Source of the DNA: Mactra quadrangularis | Taxonomy: Eukaryota; Mollusca; Bivalvia; Venerida; Mactridae | DNA length: 64,000 nt | Reading direction: 5' to 3' | Assembly: GCA_025267735.1 (NCBI GenBank) | Contig: CM046298.1 | Span: 43,312,883-43,376,882, forward strand | Part shown: piece by piece, positions 46,966 through 57,123 of the stretch | How positions within the stretch are numbered: position 1 is the stretch's first letter | Layout: each line of letters begins with the position of its first letter | The notes under the pieces: generated by a model | Told to the model about the DNA's origin: nothing | The model's input: only the letters and a program-made list of their open reading frames with translations | Databases searched by the model: none | Made by a program: the position numbers and the translations under genes

Positions 46966-47369
46966 TACGGAAGCCCTGGAGGACATTTTATGTTACTTGT
47001 TATGACTTATTTGTTATTACTTATTTGTTATTACTTATTTGTTATGATTTATTTTTAAGTTAAACGTTGACTGATCGTTCGGTCATTTTGTACATTGCAA
47101 AGTAAAGATGGCAAAGATCGTTTTATTTGTGTCCATTCTAGCAGTTATTTTATTTCCATTCGTTGAGAGTGTAGTGCCCATTAGTCAAATTATACTCATT
47201 AGCTAATACTTATTCCTTATTTGTTATTCCTTATTTGTTATTCCTTATTTATTACTTCTTAAGTTCAGATATTTTTAATTAATCACTCATACCAAATAAG
47301 GAATAACAAATAAAGAATAACAAATAAGTCATAACAAGTAACATAAAATGTCCCTCCAGGGCTTCCGTA
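46966..47369. mobile_element. TIR element, 404 bp, with internal mini-ORF
   Basis: Inverted ends tacggaagccctggagg and cctccagggcttccgta continue ~60 bp through acattttatgttacttgtta and tandem ttattacttatttg units. The flanking direct repeat caaata is present on both sides. It carries the 32-codon signal-peptide-like ORF at 47108. Confidence 0.7.
47108..47206 (+). CDS. Mini-ORF, 32 aa, signal-peptide-like
   Basis: The ATG frame begins MAKIVLFVSILAVILFPFVE and ends ...SQIILIS, then stops. It has a positively charged N-terminus, a ~14-residue hydrophobic core and a polar segment, as in a secretory signal peptide; gcaaagtaaagATGG is a fair start context. It sits inside the 46966 TIR element. 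It may be a captured first exon of a secreted protein, a tiny secreted peptide, or chance. No homology is recognised. Confidence 0.3.
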   Translation: MAKIVLFVSILAVILFPFVESVVPISQIILIS

Positions 47370-47759
47370 CAAATATTCTAGCATTCTATTAGCCAAAATA
47401 TAGGAAATTACAGATTTGCGTTTAACCAAGTTTTTTTGGCCTGCAGTACGTTAATATGAGAAAATTTGTTAAGGTGAATTTCTTAGTTTGAAAGTTTTTT
47501 GTATATTATACAGTATATGATAGCTGAGGTCAACAATTGATAATCAACAATTAAAACGATATTTCAAAAACAAGCTAGTGTACTGGTAAAGTACATTGTA
47601 TCATTTTATGTGCTGTAATGAACCCAGTGTGTGATAAACTAACGTTTTGTATTAACTCTAAATAATGGAAACAATGAAATATACATTTTTGTATTTTGTA
47701 ACTTGTTTTAAACTTGAGAACTAATATTGCTTATAAGTGTAATACACAAATATCTTATA

Positions 47760-48001
47760 ACATACTAAAGTTCTACAAACAGGCGGATCAAGCGAGGAGA
47801 GAGAGGTTAGGGTCCTTACATCCCCAAGAACGTGAAAATGTTGTCTTTGAATGCCATCACGTAAAAACCGCATATACTATGCTAATGTGCCCTAAAGTGC
47901 CCTCAATTGGTATATATGACTTTAAAAAACATTCCCCAAAAAACGTCAGACGACAGGTAACTGTCACAAATTATTTAAAGCGTTTTTCTACCTTATTATA
48001 A
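47760..48001 (+). pseudogene. Fragment of unknown ORF, possibly retroelement C-terminus
   Basis: The frame includes ARRERLGSLHPQERENVVFE, CHHVKTAYTML and YDFKKHSPKNVRRQVTVTNY, ending LKRFSTLL and a stop. The xxVxFEC pattern resembles the tail of some LINE reverse transcriptases. There is no credible ATG near the coding-like part. Confidence 0.3.
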
Positions 48002-48664
48002 ATACAATATCTCATAGCTTTTAATTACAATATTCTAAGCGGCCAATGTTGTGTAGTATTTAATTTTGATGATGTAAGCGGCTAGTTTTGTATAATGTTA
48101 CAGCCACGTGTGCCACGATCATAAGTGAGACCCAAACTAGGTTTTCTCATGGTGACTCAATCCATTGTAAAAATTGAACCTTTTAGAAAAAAGTGCTCCG
48201 CCCCAGCTACTGACAGATCTTGACGTACGTGTATCGCTTTTATCATTGAGAATTAAGGATTGGTTTGGAAAGTGGTTTGCTCGCTGTGATTATATTTTTC
48301 AAAATCTGGATCAGTCTGATAAATTCGGCTAGTATGTTTACGATAGTGATTTTTGAAAAACAATACATTAAAACCCGATGGTTAAGGATCAGATTTGGAC
48401 ATTAAATCAAGTGTATGTCTCTCGGTTATTCAAAATCATAAAACTTGTGGATCTTTTTCGATAGTTTTAAGATTCATTCTTTGAGGGAGGCTTGTGTTTT
48501 AAAGTATAATTAGACAGTCTACTAGAAATAGACAAAACTTCTTTTGATAACCAATGAAATAAAAAGCTGACACTTATTAAAATCGGAAGAAGGTTAAAGC
48601 AAAAATCTTGCATTAGACTACTAAGATAGTTTCGTTTAGTCACATCTCATCGTCACTGTGAAAC
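48002..48664. other. 5' flank of the decapeptide-repeat gene
   Basis: No TATA box at the usual distance and no upstream exon recognised. Contains ccacgtgtgcc near 48105 and a stretch of ordinary AT-rich DNA. Confidence 0.4.
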
Positions 48665-51028
48665 ATGATGACAAGCATTCAAGCTATTATTAGCCCTTCT
48701 TTACAAACCGAGAGACGAAAAATGGACTTTGTTCAAACCGAGCGACGAAAAGTTGATCCTAACGAAATTGACCGAACAAAAATGGAACCTGATCAAACTA
48801 ATCGAAGAAAAATAGACACTGTTCAAAATGAGCGAAGAAAGATGGATCCGGTCAGAGCCGAGGATAGAAAACTGAACGATGTACAAACTGAGCGAAGAAT
48901 TGTGTCCCCTATTAAAACCGAACAAAGAAAGACGGACACCGTAAAAACCGAGCAAAGAAATATGGACCAAGAACAGACCGAGCGAAGAAAAATTAACCAT
49001 TTACAAACCGAGCAAAGAAAATTGGGCGCTCTTAAAACCGAACCAATTAAAATGGACCATAAGCAAACCGAGCAAAGAAAAAAGGACCATGTAAATACCA
49101 AGCAAAGAAAGACGGAAGCGGTTAATTCCGAGGAAAGAATAACGGACAATGTGCCAACTAAGCAAAGAATTGTGTCCCCTATTAAAACCGAGCAAAGAAA
49201 AATTGACCATGTGCAAATCGAACGAACAAAAATTCACCATGACCAAACCGAGCAAAGTAAATTGGGTGCTCTTAAAACCGAGCAAAGAAAAATCGACCAT
49301 GTGAAAACCGAGCGAAGAAAAGTGGACCATGTAAATACCGAGCAAAGAAAGACGGATGCGGTAAAAAACGAAGAAAGAACAATGAACAATGTAAAAACTG
49401 AGCAAAATATTGTGTTCCCTTTTAAAACCGAGCAAAGAAAAATTGACCATGTGAAAACCGAGCGAAGAAAGACAGACACCGTAAAAACCGAGCAAAGAAA
49501 AATGGACAATGAACAAACTGAAGGAAGAATTATGTCCCCAATTAAAACCGTCCAAAGAAAATTAGACGCTCTTAAAACAGACCAAAGAAAAATGGACCAT
49601 GTACACACTGAGGAAAGGATTATGTTTCCTGATAAAAGCGAGCAAGAAAGAATGGATCCTGATAAACTTGAACAAAATAAGACAGACGCTTTTATAACCA
49701 AGCAAAGAAAAATGTCTCCTGTTAAATCTGAGCAAAGAAAAATTGACTATGATAAAAATGCGGAAAGAATACTGTCCCCTGCTAAAACTGAGGGAAAAAA
49801 GGTACAACCTATTCAAGCCGAGCGAATGAAAATGAACCCTGTTCAACCCGAGGAAAGAATACTGTCCCCTAATAAAACTGAGCAAAGAAAAATGAACCTT
49901 GTACAAAATGAGGAAAGAAAAATTGACACTGTTAAAAGCGATCAAAGAAAACTCGACGCTGTTAAGAACGAGAATCGAAAAATAGACACTGTTAAAAGCG
50001 AGAAACGAAAAATGGACCTTGTACAAACTGACCAAAGAAAAATGGACACTGTTAAAAGCGAGCAAAGAAAAATTGACGCTGTTAAAAACGAGAATCGAAA
50101 AATAGACACTGTTAAAAGCGAGCAACGAAAAATGACCCATGTTGAAACCGCGCAAAGAAAACTTGACCCTGTTAGTAACGAGAAACGAAAAATGATCACT
50201 GTTCAAAATGAGCAAAGTAAATTGGACAATGTTAAAACAGAGCAAAGAAAAATGGGCACCGTTCAAACCGAGCGAAGAATAATCGACACTGTTCAAACCG
50301 AGCGAAAACAAGCAAACCAGGTTCAAACCGAGAGAAAACAAGCAAACCAGGTTCAAACCGAGAGAAAACAAGCAAACCAGGTTCAAACCGAGCGAAAACA
50401 AGCAAACCAGGTTCAAACCGAACAGAAACAAATTAACCCAGCTCAAACCGAGCGTATTTTAATGGAACTTGACAATAAGAATGCAAATATTCTTCCTCTA
50501 CTTGACGATACGAAAGCGAGACACCAGATAAAAAGAAGGAAGAGCATAGCTGTCTCCTCAGGACCACACCTCACTGCATTGGTTAATAAGAAACGCGACT
50601 GTTTGCCATTTGACAAGGAATTATTTAACTATATGAAAACTTCAAAACGAAGACGCAGTCTAACAATGGACACTATCCAGACGAGCACTGCATTTGGTTC
50701 GAAAAAGGCCGATCATCCTCATATTTTGAGACGTAGAAAGTCTTTAGTATTAACACTTGAGTATAATGATAAAGTTAGCAAACCAGAAGTGAATTTAAAA
50801 AGACGAAACAGCATTGGATCATTGAGGAGTCATGTCACTGACAGATCGTCAACTATTATTGACCTAACTAAAGTTGGTGGGAGACATTCAGAGGAGAGAA
50901 GTAGACAAAAACAAAACTATCCACTTCTAATTCAGAAGTTGTTACAATCTGCAGAGAAAGATATGGCAACTTCCACATTACTTGAAATCAAAAGGCTAAA
51001 AGATAAAATAAAATACGGCGAAGACTAG
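48665..51028 (+). CDS. Decapeptide-repeat protein with SUMO-acceptor-like repeats, SIM and RRxS tail
   Basis: 787 aa, single exon, ATG at 48665 (a second ATG follows directly). Residues 15-594 are 58 tandem decapeptides, consensus TEQRKMDxVK. At 20 junctions the sequence reads hydrophobic-K-x-E/D (VKTE, IKTE, LKTE, VKSE, VKNE, FKTE), the SUMO-conjugation consensus; most other junctions have Q for K (AAA to CAA). About six units carry S-P-x-K, a CDK-type site. The tail 595-787 is basic, with four sites of form [K/R]R-x-S-[I/L] at S627, S665, S693 and S716 (PKA/Aurora-like) and IIDLT at 731-735, a canonical SUMO-interaction motif, ending in a Lys-rich amphipathic helix. One Cys (C646). No transmembrane segment or signal peptide: likely nuclear or cytosolic. 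Family not recognised; the SUMO role is inference. The absence of stops across 2.36 kb argues for selection. Long minus-strand frames are shadows of the 30-bp repeat. Confidence 0.85.
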   Translation: MMTSIQAIISPSLQTERRKMDFVQTERRKVDPNEIDRTKMEPDQTNRRKIDTVQNERRKMDPVRAEDRKLNDVQTERRIVSPIKTEQRKTDTVKTEQRNMDQEQTERRKINHLQTEQRKLGALKTEPIKMDHKQTEQRKKDHVNTKQRKTEAVNSEERITDNVPTKQRIVSPIKTEQRKIDHVQIERTKIHHDQTEQSKLGALKTEQRKIDHVKTERRKVDHVNTEQRKTDAVKNEERTMNNVKTEQNIVFPFKTEQRKIDHVKTERRKTDTVKTEQRKMDNEQTEGRIMSPIKTVQRKLDALKTDQRKMDHVHTEERIMFPDKSEQERMDPDKLEQNKTDAFITKQRKMSPVKSEQRKIDYDKNAERILSPAKTEGKKVQPIQAERMKMNPVQPEERILSPNKTEQRKMNLVQNEERKIDTVKSDQRKLDAVKNENRKIDTVKSEKRKMDLVQTDQRKMDTVKSEQRKIDAVKNENRKIDTVKSEQRKMTHVETAQRKLDPVSNEKRKMITVQNEQSKLDNVKTEQRKMGTVQTERRIIDTVQTERKQANQVQTERKQANQVQTERKQANQVQTERKQANQVQTEQKQINPAQTERILMELDNKNANILPLLDDTKARHQIKRRKSIAVSSGPHLTALVNKKRDCLPFDKELFNYMKTSKRRRSLTMDTIQTSTAFGSKKADHPHILRRRKSLVLTLEYNDKVSKPEVNLKRRNSIGSLRSHVTDRSSTIIDLTKVGGRHSEERSRQKQNYPLLIQKLLQSAEKDMATSTLLEIKRLKDKIKYGED
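48707..50446 (+). repeat. 30-bp coding tandem repeat (58 units), with 240-bp higher-order pattern
   Basis: Typical unit gttaaaaccgagcaaagaaa plus aatggaccat, always in phase with the reading frame. Units 10-17 (48977-49216) and 18-25 (49217-49456) align one to one (KLGALK, DHVN, AVN/AVK, SPIK/FPFK in the same order), showing block duplication of 8 units. Units 54-57 (50297-50416) are nearly identical (KQANQVQTER), the youngest expansion. Confidence 0.9.
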
Positions 51029-51148
51029 AATTAATTTAATTTTGAATAATTTGTATCAAGTTTATGGTTTATTATTGAGCAATATGAGATAATTATTCGT
51101 TTGGTGGAAAGAAAATTCCCAAATTGACCAAAAAGATACATGTACAAT

Positions 51149-51154
51149 AATAAA
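51149..51154 (+). terminator. Candidate poly(A) signal of the decapeptide gene
   Basis: AATAAA 121 bp after the stop. An earlier AATAAA also overlaps the last codons of the CDS. Confidence 0.4.
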
Positions 51155-51666
51155 TACAATGTATTATTAATAGGTTATTATACATTTTACTGAAAAATAC
51201 GGAAATATATTTGGACGAGTACACAGCTTGGAAAGTCATATTGAACGAGCCGATAATCATCATTTGATCGTTAAAGATTAAAATCGGAAAACAGACTAGC
51301 ATCGTTTAGTGCACATGTACCCAACTGTCCAATACGAAAATAATATATACCTTTTGGATCCAATACGGGAATATATTGGACGGTCACGTGGTACAAATGC
51401 AGATTGTCGATTGGTTAGATTTATTCGATATATAATTATAAATTTTATTCAACTATTTGCGGTGCACACGTTGACACCGCTGATTTAAATGCTCGATATT
51501 GGTCCGATAATTCACGTACATAGATACGAATAACTATTTTTATTTTTAAGTTTTATTCAACTCTTTGTGACATAGGCTGGTGTACAATAGAGCTCTACTT
51601 GTTACAAAATGATATGATGACATACATCCCTAAATCTTGTTTGAAAACATACTACATAAATACCCC

Positions 51667-51746
51667 ATCCTACAGAGGGTGATAGAACGGGATGTTCACC
51701 CGAGAGAAGTAATGTCATCATTCCGTTCTATCACCCTCTGTAGGAT
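51667..51746. repeat. Hairpin, 24-bp perfect arms
   Basis: atcctacagagggtgatag... (51667-51690) is perfectly complementary to 51723-51746, with a 32-nt loop. The size fits a pre-miRNA-like or foldback hairpin. Confidence 0.7.
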
Positions 51747-52013
51747 TTGCTATTTATTTTATTATACCCAACAACAATCAGAAATTGTTAAAAATTTACT
51801 AGGCATAAACCGTTAATTTTTATCTGCTTTATTTGCTTCTGAACTTGAATACATTTCACACTGTTTAAGTAAGTCGTTTGGTAAAAAGCAAGCGATGGTA
51901 ATTCAGGAAAGCAATTCAAAATTAATGGCTAAAACTAGGGTCCCGGTTTTTAGCAAACTCCAAGCCAGTGGTCGCCAATCACTTTAAGCGGACCGAGGGT
52001 GACATTACGGATT

Positions 52014-52048
52014 CACACCCGGTGACGTCACATTGGGCTATAAAAAAT
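52014..52048 (+). promoter_or_regulatory. Candidate core promoter: CRE, inverted CCAAT, TATA
   Basis: Perfect TGACGTCA at 52023-52030, ATTGG at 52032-52036 and TATAAAA at 52039-52045 within 23 bp. Only a 24-codon frame (MFRTKLHQ..., near 52077) follows, so any gene must continue beyond an intron or be non-coding. The spacing CRE-to-TATA is unusually tight. Confidence 0.4.
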
Positions 52049-52168
52049 AACATACAAAAATGTAATTACCAAAGTATGTTTCGAACCAAATTGCACCAAG
52101 TCAATCTGATTAAAACCCAATCTAAAATTTTCCGCTACTCGCTAATTTAGATCTGGCCTTTTTCAAAC

Positions 52169-52431
52169 GAGGGTCACGTTCAGGTGACCTTTTCTCATCA
52201 TATTATTAATGACGAAATTGTTATTATACGTAACTTGTTTACATCGTCTACGCCTCGCTATTTGATATGAGCCGTCCAATCGCAGACTGTGAATAATACC
52301 GCTGTTAAATTAGCTTGCAAACCTTGGTCTAAAATAGAAATTACGAAATCAAAATGTTATTAATAGTGTTTCGTCTAGATGAAAGCTACGCATTAATTAG
52401 TCGACATAAAGGTCATCTCAATGTGACCCTC
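52169..52431. mobile_element. TIR element ending in GGTCA-N8-TGACC
   Basis: Inverted ends gagggtcacgttcaggtgac and the reverse of aaaggtcatctcaatgtgac. Each end itself is an inverted GGTCA...TGACC pair with an 8-base gap. Non-coding interior of ~215 bp. Confidence 0.6.
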
Positions 52432-52456
52432 CATTGAGATCTTAGAGATCCTGTAC

Positions 52457-52555
52457 GACAATGCTCATTCTCGTTCCCAGAGTCTAGTAGGATTCTCAAT
52501 ACTAGCTAGTATTGAGAATCCTGCTAGACTCTGGGAACGAGAATGGACAATGCTC
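52457..52555. repeat. 78-bp near-perfect palindrome flanked by 10-bp direct repeats
   Basis: 52467-52544 is a palindrome with 39-bp arms, no spacer and a single mismatch (centre at actag|ctagt). It is bracketed by gacaatgctc at 52457-52466 and 52546-52555. The direct repeats suggest insertion with target duplication. Confidence 0.85.
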
Positions 52556-54200
52556 TACAGGATATCTAATCTGTTTACGGAGATTGGCACCAAGTTTACT
52601 TTCAATGGATTTCAGACAAAGTCATTGTTGGCACGAGAATGTATAATACGACATGATTGCTGAATGATTTAGGCAATATAACAAGAAATGCTCTCAATAA
52701 AAATATAATTATTAACTTTAATACATGCATCTAATATAACCATTAAACGTATACATGTATATATTACGTTTTGTTTGTTCTTTTTTCTATTTAACGACGT
52801 TGCCAACCCATAAGGTAGAATTTCGTTAATATCATTAATATACTTGAAAACCTTTATTACAATGTTAATAATTAAATGTTTCCATAATGCTTTGTTATTT
52901 GGCTGAAGACATTCAAAAGGGCGGCATTTTTCTGTGGAAAGAAAAAAACACAATCTTTGTAAGAGAACTCGGCCAATATGAGATTCGAAAACAATCAAAA
53001 TGACTGAATATCATAATAGCCGAGGTTTTTCATAAAGGCCGTGTTTTTCGGTAAATTTAATAATGGCCGAGTTTTTGTTATAATGCTGTCACAGTAGTGA
53101 ACGCCTTATCAGCCCTGACTTTGAAGTCCAATATTGTACAGTTAATATGAGACTTAAGTCAGTTATCTTTCCCTGATAAAATCTGAAGCAATCCAATTGG
53201 TAAGTAGGTCCTTACAGTTGGATTCCTGGGATTTTATGATTGAATTCCTATGTAAGGATATCAAAATATTTCATCTAAAATCTTTCATGTTAATGAAGAT
53301 ATTTACAGAAGTGATGAAATTTAGATAGTTCTTTACCCTAGAAATACTTAGCTTGAATTTTAAACAAATTAAATGATTTACCATAAAGTTATTTAAGATA
53401 ATTTTTTGCAAACTGACAATGAAAAGTAAGAGAGAGTAAAATCCGAGTAAACCAACTAATTGGACCTACCTATTTGATGAGTATACAAGGGGAAATAACT
53501 GAATAAGGTCTCTTATTAATAAAAATAATTACAAACTGATTTCTTTCATCCATAACATCATGTTAATCATTTGGTTTGGATTTATTAAACAACATTCTGC
53601 AATAAATTTATTTATGAAAGTGAATAATTACCTCCCTTTAGTATAAAAGATGTATTCAGAAATTCATATCATTTAAAGATCTGACTTGGGGAAAACATTA
53701 AAAATGCGCAATTAGATACCAGTTTTCTGAGAAATTTTCTGTTGTTATAAATATAGATCTGTTTTATGGAAACTTCTACTTAAAAAGTAAATTTAAGAAG
53801 AATGTATGAGTTCACGCATCCATAATTCATTCAATGGTGCGCCAAAATTGTCATACACTTGTTGTACATCACGTTTAATGTTTTATATACTAGATATGAA
53901 CTTATTGGATCAGCTTTTCAACAACAGTTTATGATTTAATTCTTACTTAAACTCCCCCACAATGATTTGGAAGGCTTGTGAGCACAGAGGAGATATTTAA
54001 TTTCTTATGGCCATAATTTCATTTTCGAACTTCTTAAATGACAAATAACCAGCCGTATCTTGTTCAAAGCCTGGTTGAGAAATGGTGAGAGCAATCAACA
54101 CTGCTGAGATCAGCTGAGGAAGAAGGTTCTTCCAATGAAATGTATTCATAAAATTAAAAAAATAAACATGTGTACGTTACACGCAATTTGTAAACATAAC

Positions 54201-54317
54201 CAAGGACCCTATATATACAACGAGGGTTGTCCGCAATACTGTAGTAACTCACTCTTTAACGCAATGCACTTACTACAGTCTTGCGGGCAACTCTTGACAT
54301 GTTATATAGGGTCTTTG
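54201..54317. repeat. Imperfect hairpin, ~50-bp arms
   Basis: aaggaccctatatata...gttgtccgcaatactgtagtaa pairs with ttactacagtcttgcgggcaac...atatagggtcttt with several mismatches; loop ~20 nt. The shape resembles a long pre-miRNA or a small foldback element. Confidence 0.55.
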
Positions 54318-57123
54318 ATTTTAGCAGGGATTTATATAACAAATCCCTGATTAAAGCAATTTGTGAAATATGCCAAAAAAATCAGGCATCTTATAATTTG
54401 CCGGAAAGTCTCAGGAAAAATATTAAATTTAATATTATATGTATATATTGTAATGACGTTGAATCAAAATACATATAAATATACAGAAGTGTGAATTCTT
54501 CTTTTTATTATCTTATTTTGTGAATAGTAAAGGTAAAATAAAATTTTGTCCAAATATAATGATGCCTGCTGTATGGTCCTTGCAAAACAAAAAAACAAAA
54601 TTCGTGAGTATAGTTCTAATTATTGGTGTTTCCTATAAATTACAAAGTTTGGTACAAGATCATGTAAGATGTGATAATATTAATACACGAAAAAACCGGG
54701 ACATTATTAATTTTGTAGTTTGGAATAAAACAACAATATAATGGCCCGTACAATCTGCGAATTTGTATTATACGGGAGATAACTCCGTCAAATCCGTAAA
54801 CCGGTCCATGCGATTAACAAAACGTGACAACTACTTGAAGGGTAAAATATGAGATTCATGCACATCTTGTTTTTGATTTTGCGGTTTCAAAAACTGGCTA
54901 TTGCAAATTTTTCTTCATTAAAAGTAAGTTATTTCATATTCTTTGTGATTGCAATTAAGTTTCGTATTTCTGTTATGGAGTTTCGACCTTGTTTGCTAGT
55001 TGACTAGCATTCGGATAGTCCCCATTCTGACTACCAAAAATTTATAAAATTTAAATAGCCTGTCGTACGACTTGGTATCGTACAAACACGTATGTTATAG
55101 CAATAACCTCTTTTTGATTCGTTGGAGAAAATCTCCCTTGCACCTTGGTGTTTATAAGATGAAGCCCTGCATCAGGGGATAACATTTTCTTTACTACCAA
55201 CGCTTTCTACTCAGAGTCAGACTACTGTCCAGACAATAGATGTGATGCAATACTATCTGGTGTAATCAACTTAGTTACGTTTTGTTAAAGCTGTGGTTAG
55301 CCAGTGAATAGTTAAACTGATCATGCTTGTTAACTTTATTATTTATTTTATTATTGTTTATTTTTTTAACCTTACTGCTTAGTTGTCCTGTGTCGTAGGT
55401 TACAGTCACTACTGTGTTACATTTACTTAGTACTTACCTTGCTAGTGATGCTTATGTCCTGGTTAGTTTATAGATAGATATAGAACAGATGTGCCTCTGA
55501 GACATCTAACTAGACCATTTCTCAAGACTTAGAGTGACAGGATCAGTCCCCTGTGTACACCAGTTCTTGGTGTATCACATTCAATTTGTTGTCATCTGTC
55601 CTACGTCTCTGAAATAATGTTGACTTCCAGTTTAGTCATGTTACAGTGCTAGTAGCTGATGTTACAGAGGGCAACTCTTGTTGAAATTTCTTTCATAGAC
55701 GTTTTAACTTAGATTTTTTCAAGTCAAGGTATGATTATTGAATGAAAATTATTGTATTATTTAATAAGAACATTGTTCTACTACATTTTTGCCAAATTGT
55801 TTGTAAAAAACACATTTAACTCACCCCTCATCAACATAACATCAACCTCTATCAATGGCAGCTGATAAAACATTGGCTATGTGCACATAAAACATAATTT
55901 ATCCATGAGTGTCATTCTTGGATAAGTGCCTTGATTTCAGTTTCTTATTATGAACTTCTTTGTCATTAATAGCATCCTCACATAATTTCATACAGTTAAT
56001 ATCATATTTTATCAGCATTTGACTTCTTAATAGCCATTTTATTCCATGACACCAGATACCATTCATCTATCCTTGATGTGAAATTAGTCACAATTTAAGT
56101 GAATCAGTACAACAACAAATAATATTATTATCAGACTTATTTATTGATTATTATATGTAATTTATTACTCCATATTCAGATATGCCCAAATCTATGAATG
56201 CCTCCCTTCTGATGAGTAATCAATGTCTTGTTTCAGTCTTGACTTCAGGTCAGATTGGTAATGCACTTCTTTCAGATATACTGAAAATACAAAACAAATC
56301 ATTTAAAAATGTTAGAATGCACATGTTACTTGTGTCAAGCATTGGTACAAGTCTTGGAACCCTAGTCCAAAACACAGTGTCTAATTTTACCTCACTTTCA
56401 GTGAATGTGACCACTTCTTTTCATTTTTCTTTTCAATGGCATTTCTTTCTTGATTTGTTCTTCAATTTAAACTGCAATGATAAAAGATAAGTGTCAAACT
56501 TTGCTAAAAATGTTTTAGGCACTGGTTCACCCACTCTAAGTTCAAGACCCACTTAGTTCCTATCGATGCATAGAACAGCCCTATCTACCACAGTAGCTCA
56601 GGCCCAAGCCTTAGTATTTCTCTTATCAGCAGATATCATTCACTCTCTCCTTCAGCTTAAGGTCTTCAGCATATCCATGCTATACCAATAATTAACATCT
56701 ACACTGAAGACAAGTTTATTATGAATTCTGTCCCAGAATCTGCCAAACTCATTGTTCATCCACAAGAGTGCCATGGTGTAAAATAACGACATTTCTGATA
56801 AAATAATGTATAATCTTGTGATTTGTCTTAAAGTCAGTACTCTGCTGCCATCTTGCCAATGTAGTTGCATGATTCATGGTGCAGGGGTCCGTATTATCTC
56901 AGGTCTTATGACTGATATTTGTCATTAACCACACTATATTGATTTGCTAATTATGGTAAGATTATTGATATTACCCTGCCCAGATGCTTATGAAAACTAT
57001 TCCATGTTTTTCTATAATCTCCACAGCAATTGTTTACCAACTTTGCTTTATTAAAATGATATTTTGGCATGTCATTGGGTACCAAGGTGGAAGAGGTTTG
57101 TAATGATAACTTCATTGACACTT

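Noticed and set aside
49001..50446. Long minus-strand open frames (up to 294 codons) opposite the decapeptide repeat
   Set aside because: They arise because a 30-bp repeat without stops in one frame stays open in several frames; composition (Leu/Phe/Ser-rich) is just the antisense of the Lys/Glu/Arg-rich repeat.
56182..56490. 102-codon + strand frame
   Set aside because: ATG-initiated but composition is chance-like, no domain, and no splice or promoter context.
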